In this document: positions 8,594 to 16,484 of the stretch, piece after piece
Numbering within the stretch: position 1 is the first letter of the stretch
How the letters are laid out: the number at the start of each line of letters is the position of its first letter
Source of the DNA: Methanobrevibacter sp.
Lineage (GTDB): Archaea; Methanobacteriota; Methanobacteria; Methanobacteriales; Methanobacteriaceae
Direction of reading: 5' to 3'
NCBI GenBank assembly: GCA_024689425.1
Contig: JAILDN010000059.1
Location: 1 to 45,831 of the forward strand
DNA length: 45,831 nt
The notes under the pieces: generated by a model
What the model was told of the DNA's origin: nothing
The model's input: the letters and a program-made list of their open reading frames with translations, nothing else
The model's database searches: none
Position numbers and translations under genes: made by a program

Positions 8594-10890
8594 GAGATGA
8601 ATTAAAAGTTGGCGTGTTTTTATGTGAATGTGGAGGAAATATTTCTGATGTCATTGATTTAGATGAAGTTAGAGAATCATTGGATGTTGAATTTGTAGGT
8701 CAATTTGAGAATTTGTGTTCTCTAAACGGTCGTAAGATTATTCGTGATGCAATCTTTGATTATGACTTGGACCGTGTTGTTGTTGCAGCATGTTCTCCGA
8801 TAAGTCATGAAAAAACATTTCAGGATTATGTTAAACCTCTAAATCCTTATTTGATGGATATGGCTAATATCCGTGAACAATGTTCATGGGTTCATTCCGA
8901 TTCAAAAAAGGCTACACACAAGGCTATTACATTAATAAACGCATCAATAGAAAAGCTAAAGCAATCTGATGCAGTTGATCCGATTTATTGTCAAACTCCT
9001 GATGAAGTTGCTGTTATTGGTGGTGGAATCGCAGGAATGAATGCGGCCTTATCTCTTGCAAAACAGGGAATCAAAGTAACGATAATAGAACAGTCCCCTT
9101 CAATCGGAGGGCACATGGCTAAAATTGGTAAAGTTTTCTCACCGGTTAAAATAGCTGAAGAGTGTGGTATGTGTCTTTTAAATCCTATATTGAATGAGCT
9201 TGTCTGGAATGAAAACATTGAGGTCATAACAAATGCAAAAGTAATTGAAGCTGAAAGACGTGCAGGAACCTATAATCTGATTGTTGAAAAATCACCTAGA
9301 TATGTTGATACGGAAAGATGTATTGCATGCGGTAAATGTAAGGAAGTCTGTGAAGTTGAAGTTCCGGATGATTGGAATGACGGTTTATCCACAAGAAAAG
9401 CAATATACAGGCCATTTGGTCAATCCTATCCTGAATCTTATGTAATTGATATGGACAATTGCTCTAAATGTAGTGAGTGTGTAAAAGTCTGTAACATGAG
9501 GGCTATTAAGCTTAAAGGCAGGAAAGAAAAGATGCTTCTCCAAGTTGGTTCAATCATTGTTGCAACTGGCCATAAACTCTTTGATATGTCTAAACGGCCT
9601 GAATATGGTTATTATAGATATGATGATGTAATAACTCAGTCTGAATTGGGTCGTATAACTGGTGTAAATGGTCCAACGAAAGGAAAACTCCTAAAAGCTA
9701 ATGGTGAGATTCCAAAAAGGATTGTAATGATACAGTGTGTAGGTTCGAGGGATGAAAAGCCTGACGGACATAAGTATTGCTCTAAGATATGTTGTACCGT
9801 TGCACTGAAAAACGCTAACATTATTAAACATAAATACCCTGAAACTGATGTTGTAATCTGTTACACTGATGTAAGGACTCCTGGAATGTTTGAAAAATAC
9901 TATAAGCACACTCAGGAAAATGAAGTTAGATTTATCCGTGGAAGACCTGGTGAAGTTGTTAAGAAAGGAGATAATTTCATCGTCAGAACAGAAGACACTT
10001 TAAAAGGTGAATTCATTGAAATTGAAGCGGATATGGTAGTGTTATCAACCGCAATGGAACCTTCAGATGGTACTCGCGAAATTGCTGAGATTCTAAACAT
10101 AGGTACAACTGAAGATGGTTTTATCAAAGAATCACATCCGAAAATCAAACCGGTAACAACTGATGTGCAGGGAATATTTGTCTGTGGAACGGCACAGGAT
10201 CCAAAAGACATCACTGAATCCATCATGCAGGCAACCGCTTCAGCATCAAAAGTTTCCGAATATAATCATGGTGGTGTAGAAATCGAACCGTTCATTGCAG
10301 AAATCGATAAAGAGAAATGTATACTCTGTGGGGATTGTATCAGCAGATGTAAATATAAATCAATGAGCATACAGGACGATGAAGTATACATTGATCCGAT
10401 GTCCTGTAACGGTTGCGGTAAATGTTTAGTTGGATGCAGGCAAAAAGCCATTCATGTTAATGGTAACATTGATGAAAAGATTATGGCAACTATTAAAGGT
10501 GTTTTATCCAAAAAACAGCCTGATCAACGTATGATTTTAGTATTTTTAGATAATATCGGTTATACTGCCGCTGATAATATTGGGGTCAATAGATTATCCT
10601 ATCCGGAATCAATCCATATTATTAAAGTTATTTCAGTTAATCGTGTAAGGCCAAACCATATTAAATATGCTCTAGAAAATGGGGCTGATGGGGTATTCAT
10701 CGGGGAATTCCCTGGAGATTTAATGTATGATGAAGTTGAACGTAAGGTTGAAAGAATTAAAGAAACTTTAGGCGAGTTAAATGAAAATCCTGAAAGACTC
10801 ATGTTTTCAAAAGTTTATATCCCATATTTCTCAGGATTGGCTCGTAAATTGACTGATTTCGACAAAAAAATTGAAGAGTTGGATCTTTAA
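8590..10890 (+). CDS. hdrA: HdrA-like flavoprotein with degenerate C-terminal MvhD-like domain
   Basis: A 766-residue HdrA-type protein. Domains in order: N-terminal cluster domain (Cys12/14, Cys43, Cys68, Cys98); FAD-binding loop GGGIAGMNAA at 144-153; ferredoxin pair with Cys244/247/250/254 and Cys291/294/297/301; HdrA-specific Cys383, Cys397, Cys401 and Cys402; second ferredoxin pair with Cys577/580/583/587 and Cys606/609/612/616. Residues 645-766 follow the outline of MvhD (YxxAD, YPxxIxIIxV, ENGADGVFIG, PGD) but contain no cysteine. Typical HdrA is about 650-660 residues; HdrA2-type proteins carry a fused MvhD domain. This looks like an HdrA2-type paralogue with an inactivated input domain, coupled to hdrB by an ATGA overlap. 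Confidence 0.88.
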   Translation: MRDELKVGVFLCECGGNISDVIDLDEVRESLDVEFVGQFENLCSLNGRKIIRDAIFDYDLDRVVVAACSPISHEKTFQDYVKPLNPYLMDMANIREQCSWVHSDSKKATHKAITLINASIEKLKQSDAVDPIYCQTPDEVAVIGGGIAGMNAALSLAKQGIKVTIIEQSPSIGGHMAKIGKVFSPVKIAEECGMCLLNPILNELVWNENIEVITNAKVIEAERRAGTYNLIVEKSPRYVDTERCIACGKCKEVCEVEVPDDWNDGLSTRKAIYRPFGQSYPESYVIDMDNCSKCSECVKVCNMRAIKLKGRKEKMLLQVGSIIVATGHKLFDMSKRPEYGYYRYDDVITQSELGRITGVNGPTKGKLLKANGEIPKRIVMIQCVGSRDEKPDGHKYCSKICCTVALKNANIIKHKYPETDVVICYTDVRTPGMFEKYYKHTQENEVRFIRGRPGEVVKKGDNFIVRTEDTLKGEFIEIEADMVVLSTAMEPSDGTREIAEILNIGTTEDGFIKESHPKIKPVTTDVQGIFVCGTAQDPKDITESIMQATASASKVSEYNHGGVEIEPFIAEIDKEKCILCGDCISRCKYKSMSIQDDEVYIDPMSCNGCGKCLVGCRQKAIHVNGNIDEKIMATIKGVLSKKQPDQRMILVFLDNIGYTAADNIGVNRLSYPESIHIIKVISVNRVRPNHIKYALENGADGVFIGEFPGDLMYDEVERKVERIKETLGELNENPERLMFSKVYIPYFSGLARKLTDFDKKIEELDL

Positions 10891-10915
10891 TTTTTTTTCT
10901 TTTTCTTTTTTTAAT
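10891..10915 (+). terminator. T-rich terminator after hdrA
   Basis: Three T runs broken only by C start right after the hdrA stop codon. This is a typical archaeal oligo-T terminator for the comA-to-hdrA transcript. Confidence 0.55.
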
Positions 10916-11000
10916 GTACATTTTTGAACATATTTAATTTATCATATTTTTTAAATTCTCCTTTTTAAGCCATTTTTCACAAAGTTTTATATTGAATAAT

Positions 11001-11008
11001 TATAAATA
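11001..11008 (+). promoter_or_regulatory. TATA box of the XRE-cupin gene
   Basis: TATAAATA lies about 55 bases before the ATG. The expected start of transcription, about 25 bases downstream, falls inside the palindrome at 11017-11035. Confidence 0.5.
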
Positions 11009-11016
11009 TTTATATT

Positions 11017-11035
11017 ATACTAAAATTTTTAGTAT
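11017..11035. promoter_or_regulatory. Perfect 19-bp palindrome, probable operator
   Basis: Two nine-base arms, ATACTAAAA and TTTTAGTAT, are separated by one T. The palindrome lies between the TATA box and the start codon of the XRE-cupin regulator and would cover the transcription start. This position suits autorepression by the dimeric helix-turn-helix protein encoded just downstream. Confidence 0.55.
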
Positions 11036-11058
11036 AAATTTTGTAAAAAAGTGATATT

Positions 11059-11634
11059 ATGGAAAAAAACGAACAATTTGCTTCAAAGATAAGAAGTATT
11101 AGAGAAAGACAGAATATGAGCATAGATGAGCTCGCAGAAAAAAGTAATGTAAAAAAAGAAGTTCTTGAAGCTATGGAAGCTGGAGAAATTATTCCTTCAC
11201 TTACTCCATTAACTAAAATGGCTAGAGCTTTAGGTGTTAGACTTGGAACTTTTCTTGATGACACTCCACAATTAGGGCCTGTTGTAACAAGAGCTGGAAA
11301 ACCAACTAGTTCATTATATTTCTCAGGCAGAGAAGATGTAACTAACTCAACCAATTTAGAATTCCACTCATTAGGAGCAGGTAAAATCGACAGAAACATC
11401 GACCCGTTCATAATCGATATTGACTACGAAGAAGGGGAAAAGGAATTATCCTCACATGAAGGAGAAGAATTTATTTATGTTTTAGAAGGGGAAATTGAAG
11501 TCATTTATGGAAAGGATACTTTCACAATAAAAGAAGGTGACAGTATTTTCTATGATTCAGTGGTTCCACACCATCTTCACGCAAGTGGCGAAAAAGCATC
11601 TAAAATATTAGCAGTATTATATACACCATACTAG
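11059..11634 (+). CDS. XRE-family regulator with C-terminal cupin domain
   Basis: The N-terminal 65 residues form an XRE helix-turn-helix (IRSIRERQNMSIDELAEKSN, then a recognition helix around residues 32-45). The C-terminal part is a small cupin barrel (SSHEGEEFIYVLEGEIEV and VVPHHLHASGE), where the histidines and glutamate could bind a metal or small ligand. Such regulators sense a metabolite and control a neighbouring operon. It is followed by a small ORF and an acyl-CoA synthetase on the same strand, so control of that enzyme is likely. A perfect palindrome overlaps its own promoter. Start: ATG at 11059, with GTGAT about five bases upstream. Confidence 0.88.
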   Translation: MEKNEQFASKIRSIRERQNMSIDELAEKSNVKKEVLEAMEAGEIIPSLTPLTKMARALGVRLGTFLDDTPQLGPVVTRAGKPTSSLYFSGREDVTNSTNLEFHSLGAGKIDRNIDPFIIDIDYEEGEKELSSHEGEEFIYVLEGEIEVIYGKDTFTIKEGDSIFYDSVVPHHLHASGEKASKILAVLYTPY

Positions 11635-11654
11635 AATCAAGGAGCTGGATTGAA

Positions 11655-11777
11655 ATGTTTAAAATAAGCGTAAAACAAGAAATAAGAAAATTTGAATTTG
11701 AAGAAAACGACATTTTTAGATATTTTGCACCAGACTTGGACTTGAGATTGAAAAATTTGAGCAAATTGGCAAATTAG
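11655..11777 (+). CDS. Possible 40-residue small protein or frameshifted remnant
   Basis: An ATG at 11655 with AAGGAG about ten bases upstream opens a 40-codon frame (MFKISVKQEIRKFEFEENDI at the N-terminus), charged and without a recognised domain. Near its end, a +1 shift would continue as a further similarly charged segment (EIEKFEQIGKLDFFTNEIKY) up to about 11835. The frame may therefore be a shortened or frameshifted gene. It lies between the cupin regulator and the acyl-CoA synthetase. Support is only the ribosome-binding site and the coding-like composition. Confidence 0.35.
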   Translation: MFKISVKQEIRKFEFEENDIFRYFAPDLDLRLKNLSKLAN

Positions 11778-11834
11778 ACTTTTTTACGAATGAAATTAAA
11801 TATTACAAAATTATTATAATAGTAAGGTGTTAAA

Positions 11835-13499
11835 ATGAGTGAATTATTTACGGAACTTCCTATTGGTAAGTTTTTTGAAAAGCAAGTAGAAAAACAGCCT
11901 GATCATGAGTTTATCATTTATCCGGATAGAAATTTAAGATTTTCATATAAAGAATTTGACGAAAGAGTTGACAATATTGCAAAGGGATTTTTAGCTTTAG
12001 GCATTGGAAAAGGAGACCGTGTTGGTATTTGGGCTAAAAATGTCCCTGAATGGTTAACCTATATGTTTGCAACCGCAAAAATCGGTGCAACAATCGTAAC
12101 GGTTAATACGGCTTATCAATCACATGAGTTAGAATATGTGCTTGGACAATCTGAAATGAAAGCCATTGCAATGACTGATGGATTTAGGGATACAAGTTAC
12201 TTTGACATAATCCATGAACTCGTGCCTGAACTAAAGGATAGTGCAAGAGGTAACTTAAACAGTGAAAAATTCCCTTATCTAAAGTATGTTTTCCACGTAG
12301 GCCAAGAAAAGCATCGTGGAATGTACAATACCAATGAATTACTATTGCTTGGTATGAATTACGATGAGGAAGAGTATCAGAAAGTAAAAGATGCAGTAAC
12401 ACAATATGATGTTATCAATATGCAGTATACAAGCGGTACTGAAGGTTTTCCTAAAGGAGTAATGCTTACAAGTAGAAACATAATTAACGATGGATATTAT
12501 ATTGGAGAAAATATGAATTATACAGAAAAAGACAGATTACTTCTCCAAGTACCTTTATTCCATTGTTTTGGAACTGTTTTAGGTGTAATGGCCATTATCA
12601 CTCATGGTTCTACCATGGTTGTCCTTGAAGAATATGATCCTCTTCTTGCAATTTCATCCATCCAAAAAGAAAAATGTACATCTGTATATGGTGTACCTAC
12701 CATGTTTATTGGAATGATGAACCACCCGATGTTCGATATGTTTGACATGAGTTCCCTACGTACGGGCATTATGGCCGGTTCAACCTGTCCTGTCGAGACA
12801 ATGAAGGATGCAATTGAAAAAATGAACATGAAGGAAATTACCAGTGTATATGGATTAACTGAAGCAGGTCCAGGTTTTACTCAAACCAATGCTGCAGATA
12901 CATTTGAGAAAAAAATCAATACTGTAGGTAGAAAATTCCCTAATATTGAAGTTAAAATTGTCGATCCTGAAACCGGTGAGGAATTGGGTCCTGGTGAAAC
13001 CGGAGAAATTATGTGCAGAGGTTTCAATGTAATGAAAGGATATTACAATATGCCTGAAAAGACAGCTGAAACCATTGAACCGGACGGATGGCTACACTCA
13101 GGAGACTTGGCTACAGTTGATGAAGATGGATATTACTCCATTGTTGGCCGTATCAAAGACATGATTATCAGGGGTGGAGAAAACATCTATCCAAGAGAAA
13201 TAGAAGAATTCCTATTCACTCATGAATGTGTTCAGGATGTGCAGGTCGCAGGAATTCCGGATGAGAAATATGGTGAGCTTGTCGGAGCATTCATCATTAA
13301 GGAAGATGGCTTTGATGATGTTACAGAAGCTGATATCCGTGATTTCTGTATTGGAAGCATTGCAAGATATAAAGTCCCTAAATACGTATTCTTTGTTGAT
13401 GAATTCCCATTGACAACAAGTGGAAAAATCCAAAAATATAAATTAGGCGACTTAGGTCTTGAATTATTAGAAAAAAGAAAAGAAAATGGAGAATTATAA
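11835..13499 (+). CDS. AMP-forming acyl-CoA synthetase (acetate or medium-chain acyl-CoA ligase)
   Basis: A 554-residue member of the adenylate-forming ligase family, which activates a carboxylic acid to an acyl-adenylate and then to acyl-CoA. The phosphate-binding motif is SGTEGFPKG (residues 200-208). Further core motifs are [29 protein letters not shown] (motif with the conserved aspartate), [13 protein letters not shown], and the catalytic lysine Lys531 in TSGKIQK. Its length is closer to FadD-like acyl-CoA synthetases than to the roughly 650-residue Acs. Hydrogenotrophic methanogens may use such enzymes to take up acetate or branched-chain acids. Substrate cannot be read from sequence. 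The XRE-cupin gene upstream probably controls it. Confidence 0.88.
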   Translation: MSELFTELPIGKFFEKQVEKQPDHEFIIYPDRNLRFSYKEFDERVDNIAKGFLALGIGKGDRVGIWAKNVPEWLTYMFATAKIGATIVTVNTAYQSHELEYVLGQSEMKAIAMTDGFRDTSYFDIIHELVPELKDSARGNLNSEKFPYLKYVFHVGQEKHRGMYNTNELLLLGMNYDEEEYQKVKDAVTQYDVINMQYTSGTEGFPKGVMLTSRNIINDGYYIGENMNYTEKDRLLLQVPLFHCFGTVLGVMAIITHGSTMVVLEEYDPLLAISSIQKEKCTSVYGVPTMFIGMMNHPMFDMFDMSSLRTGIMAGSTCPVETMKDAIEKMNMKEITSVYGLTEAGPGFTQTNAADTFEKKINTVGRKFPNIEVKIVDPETGEELGPGETGEIMCRGFNVMKGYYNMPEKTAETIEPDGWLHSGDLATVDEDGYYSIVGRIKDMIIRGGENIYPREIEEFLFTHECVQDVQVAGIPDEKYGELVGAFIIKEDGFDDVTEADIRDFCIGSIARYKVPKYVFFVDEFPLTTSGKIQKYKLGDLGLELLEKRKENGEL

Positions 13500-13510
13500 T
13501 TTAATTCTCT

Positions 13511-14056
13511 TTAACTTATTTTTTTTAGAGAGTTCATGAATCTCTCTTTTATAAATATTGGTGTGAACTCAATAATCGGTGCGCTTGAGTTACCTGGTTC
13601 ACATTCAAATGAAATGAAATTGCATTCATCGTTTTTTATAATCTCTTTTAAGTCAATATCCTCAAAACAGTGGCTTTTCAGTCCTACACTGCCGGCTATT
13701 TCGGCTAAGTTAAGGTCTTTTGCATATGTTTCCTGATTGCCTGTTGAACCATATGCTCCATTGTTAATTACAATCCAGGTTAAGTTTCTTGGACTGCAGG
13801 CGTTAACAGTAACTAATGAGCCCATATTCATTAAAAGTGATCCGTCTCCATCAATTACAACGACATCATGTTCTGGTTTTGCAATGGCTAAGCCTAAGCC
13901 AATAGATGATGCAAGTCCCATAGATCCAATCATATAGAAATTTTCGAGTCTATCTTCGATATCATACAATTCTCTTGATGGAAATCCAATATTACAAACA
14001 ATCAACTCATCATCAATTGATTCCATTATTTTTTCAATAGCATCTCTTCTTTGCAT
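13511..14056 (-). CDS. comE: Sulfopyruvate decarboxylase, beta subunit
   Basis: ComE is the thiamine-diphosphate-binding subunit of sulfopyruvate decarboxylase, which makes sulfoacetaldehyde in coenzyme M synthesis. The cofactor motif is clear: GDGSLLMNMG starting near residue 70, ending with VINNGAYGSTGNQ about 26 residues on. The 181-residue length matches the split two-subunit form. A GGTGAT ribosome-binding site precedes the ATG, four bases after the comD stop. The pair is convergent with the acyl-CoA synthetase and about 3 kb from the comA cluster. Confidence 0.93.
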   Translation of the reverse strand: MQRRDAIEKIMESIDDELIVCNIGFPSRELYDIEDRLENFYMIGSMGLASSIGLGLAIAKPEHDVVVIDGDGSLLMNMGSLVTVNACSPRNLTWIVINNGAYGSTGNQETYAKDLNLAEIAGSVGLKSHCFEDIDLKEIIKNDECNFISFECEPGNSSAPIIEFTPIFIKERFMNSLKKIS

Positions 14057-14060
14057 AATA

Positions 14061-14561
14061 TCACCAATATTTAATTTCTAAAAGTATTGAAACGGGTTTT
14101 TTCAGTTCTTCGGATAATTCCCATGATTTTACAACGGATTCATATGCTTTCTCAGGAGTTTCTGGTTTAAAGAAATTAAAATCCATTGCTTCCAGAATTC
14201 TGGGAGTAGATTGTCCCATTGGAACCTGTCCGCAAATACTTTCTCCTTCAGTTCCCCTGTGGCTCATTATCATAATTAGTGGGAATTCATACAATTCCGT
14301 TAAGGATTTGAGTGCATTAATTGAGTTTCCAAGTCCGGAATTCTGCATTAGGATTGCAGTTTTCATGCCTCCAAGGTAAGCTCCAGCACATAGTCCTATT
14401 CCTTCTTCTTCACGTGTAACAGGAATATGGGTGATGTTTTCATCTTCATCAATCAAATTTAGTAATCTTGTTAAATTGACGCATGGAACACTTACGATAA
14501 AGTTTATTCCCGCATCTTTTAGTCCATTATAAATAGCTTCAGTACTATCCATACTAATCAT
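14061..14561 (-). CDS. comD: Sulfopyruvate decarboxylase, alpha subunit
   Basis: ComD is the partner subunit of ComE and corresponds to the N-terminal pyrimidine-binding half of thiamine-diphosphate enzymes. Family segments include VSVPCVNLTRLLNLID, the catalytic-glutamate region VTREEEGIGLCAGAYLGG, and LMQNSGLGNSINALKSL. It is 166 residues and first in the comDE unit. The start is taken as the ATG at 14561; an ATG three codons later is equally possible. It is divergent from cofH, separated by about 85 AT-rich bases that must hold both promoters. Confidence 0.93.
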   Translation of the reverse strand: MISMDSTEAIYNGLKDAGINFIVSVPCVNLTRLLNLIDEDENITHIPVTREEEGIGLCAGAYLGGMKTAILMQNSGLGNSINALKSLTELYEFPLIMIMSHRGTEGESICGQVPMGQSTPRILEAMDFNFFKPETPEKAYESVVKSWELSEELKKPVSILLEIKYW

Positions 14562-14612
14562 CTTTTTAATCTTTTAAATTATCTTAATTTCCTTAATTAA
14601 TGTATAATAGTA

Positions 14613-14626
14613 ACATATATATTAAA
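14613..14626 (+). promoter_or_regulatory. TATA box of cofH (leaderless transcript likely)
   Basis: ACATATATATTAAA is centred about 28 bases before the cofH ATG, which is close to the normal archaeal distance from TATA box to transcription start. No ribosome-binding site lies before the ATG. The mRNA is therefore probably leaderless. Confidence 0.5.
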
Positions 14627-14646
14627 TTATTTACTTATTAATATTT

Positions 14647-15765
14647 ATGTTTGGTAAACTACCGGTTTCTTCTAAAACGGAAAAAATATTAACTAAATCT
14701 CTGGATGAGGAGATTTCTGTTGAAGAAGCAAATCATTTAATGAATATTAAAGGTGCTGATTTATATCCATTGCTCGCTACCGCCGATTTTTTGAGACAGG
14801 AAATTGTAGGCAATAATGTTACATTCATCAATAACTGCAATATTAACTTCACTAACATCTGTACAGTCAGGTGTGGGTTCTGTGCATTTGGAAAAGATGC
14901 AGATGACCCTGATGCCTATATTTTAGATGATGAAGCTATTTTGGCTAAAGCTCATGGTGCTGTTGAGAAAGGTGCTCGTGAATTTACTTTGATGGGTGGA
15001 GTCTTACCTGATGCTGATGTTGAATATTATGAACATCTATTGCAATTGCTTAAAGGCGCATATCCTGACGTTTCCATTCATGGTTTTTCACCTACCATGA
15101 TTAATGATGCGGCTATCTTATCAGGCATTGATATGGCCGAGGCATGTGAAAGGTTAAAATCTGCCGGTTTGGATACATTGCCTGGAACTGCAGCAGAAAT
15201 TTTAACCGATCGCTCCCGTGAAATTATTTGTCCCGAGAAGGTCACAGTTCAGGAATGGATTGATGCGGTCAGAACAGCTCATGAGGTTGGTATTCCGGGT
15301 TCTGCTACAATAATGTATGGGCATGTTGAAACCTTGGAAGAACGTGTAGAGCATATTGACATTATTCGTAGCTTGCAGGAAGAAACCAACGGTTTTACGG
15401 AGTTTATCCCAATGACGTTCATGCATGAATATTCTCCAATATTTTTAGAAGGCCAAAGAAATCTTGGGGCTACTGGAACGGAAGATTTGAAGTTATATGC
15501 CGTTTCAAGATTGATGCTAAAGGATTTGATTCCAAACATTCAAGTTTCCTGGGTAAAAATGGGTTTCAGATTTGCACAGGTTGCTTTAACTGCAGGTACC
15601 AATGATTTGGGTGGTACATTAGGTGGAGATGAGTTATCCGAGGCGTCCGGTGCTCCGGATGGTGTTGAAGCATCTATCGAAACTTTAGGCAATATGGTAA
15701 GGAATCTCGGCAGGAATCCTATTGAAAGGAACTCCAAATACACAGAATTTTATCCTATCGAATAA
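14647..15765 (+). CDS. cofH: FO synthase subunit 2 (radical SAM, F420 chromophore synthesis)
   Basis: CofH joins tyrosine (as a radical fragment) to the ribityl-diaminouracil precursor; with CofG it forms FO, the deazaflavin core of coenzyme F420. The radical SAM motif is CTVRCGFC, with Cys72, Cys76 and Cys79, preceded by INNCNINFTNI. Other family features are FTLMGGVLPDADVEYY, the SIHGFSPTMI strand, GLDTLPGTAAEIL and TIMYGHVETLEERVEHI. The 372-residue length is normal. cofG is not in this window. The gene is divergent from comD and appears to be a single-gene transcript. Confidence 0.93.
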   Translation: MFGKLPVSSKTEKILTKSLDEEISVEEANHLMNIKGADLYPLLATADFLRQEIVGNNVTFINNCNINFTNICTVRCGFCAFGKDADDPDAYILDDEAILAKAHGAVEKGAREFTLMGGVLPDADVEYYEHLLQLLKGAYPDVSIHGFSPTMINDAAILSGIDMAEACERLKSAGLDTLPGTAAEILTDRSREIICPEKVTVQEWIDAVRTAHEVGIPGSATIMYGHVETLEERVEHIDIIRSLQEETNGFTEFIPMTFMHEYSPIFLEGQRNLGATGTEDLKLYAVSRLMLKDLIPNIQVSWVKMGFRFAQVALTAGTNDLGGTLGGDELSEASGAPDGVEASIETLGNMVRNLGRNPIERNSKYTEFYPIE

Positions 15766-15849
15766 TTAAAAACAGCTATAAAATATCGGTAGTTTATCAC
15801 AAGATGTATTATTTTACATCACAACACATTTAATCTACAAGGAATTACT

Positions 15850-16419
15850 ATGAAATTCATTGCAATTGACGGACTTGATGGGTCTGGAAAGGATACACAA
15901 ATTGAATTACTCGCAAATTATTACAGAAAACAGGGAAAAAATGTAGTTGTACGTTCACATCCATGTGACGATAACAGATACGGTCGTAAATCCAGACAGG
16001 CACTTTTAGGAACTGGTAAAATCAACCATATCAAAGCCACTATTTATTTTGGGCTGGATGCGATTAGGTCCGTTCGCAAATACAGTCATGATGATAGCAT
16101 TGATGTTTTAATTTTTTCAAGATATGTTCTAGCCGTAATGTATCTTCCAAATGTTGTCAATACCATTACCTATAAAATTGTTTGTACTGTACTTCCTACT
16201 TCCGATACAATGTTCTTTTTAGATGTTACTCCTGAGGAATCATTAAGAAGAATCGGTTCAAGAGATGAAGAAACAGAAATGTTTGAAAATATTGAATCTC
16301 TATCTAAAAATCGTGAAATTTCAAAAAAATTCACCTATAACTGGAATGTGATTGATGGGAACCAGTCCATCGAAGAAATTAGTAATCAAATTTTGGATAT
16401 CTGCATGCATAGTGACTAG
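15850..16419 (+). CDS. Thymidylate kinase-like nucleotide kinase
   Basis: A 189-residue P-loop kinase of the thymidylate kinase family, with Walker A motif GLDGSGKDT at residues 8-16. Supporting features are an arginine after the first strand region (VVRSHP), the FSRYVLAVMYLP segment in place of the usual DR(Y/F) motif, and a lid-like stretch (LRRIGSRDEETEMFE). The match is to the divergent dTMP-kinase-like group in archaea, so nucleotide specificity is uncertain; a standard Tmk may exist elsewhere. AAGGA precedes the ATG. A T-rich tract at about 16430-16440 may end the transcript. Confidence 0.75.
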   Translation: MKFIAIDGLDGSGKDTQIELLANYYRKQGKNVVVRSHPCDDNRYGRKSRQALLGTGKINHIKATIYFGLDAIRSVRKYSHDDSIDVLIFSRYVLAVMYLPNVVNTITYKIVCTVLPTSDTMFFLDVTPEESLRRIGSRDEETEMFENIESLSKNREISKKFTYNWNVIDGNQSIEEISNQILDICMHSD

Positions 16420-16451
16420 TTATTATTATTTTTTTAATAATTTAAACACAA

Positions 16452-16461
16452 CTTATATATA
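16452..16461 (+). promoter_or_regulatory. TATA box of the TPR gene (leaderless transcript likely)
   Basis: CTTATATATA is centred about 28 bases before the ATG at 16485, and no ribosome-binding site is seen. The transcript is probably leaderless. Confidence 0.45.
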
Positions 16462-16484
16462 GTCTAAGGTTCATAATAATATAC

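Noticed and set aside
9636-10226. Several antisense open frames within hdrA
   Set aside because: They lie opposite a gene with clear domains, have biased composition and no ribosome-binding sites; they are shadows of the real coding strand.
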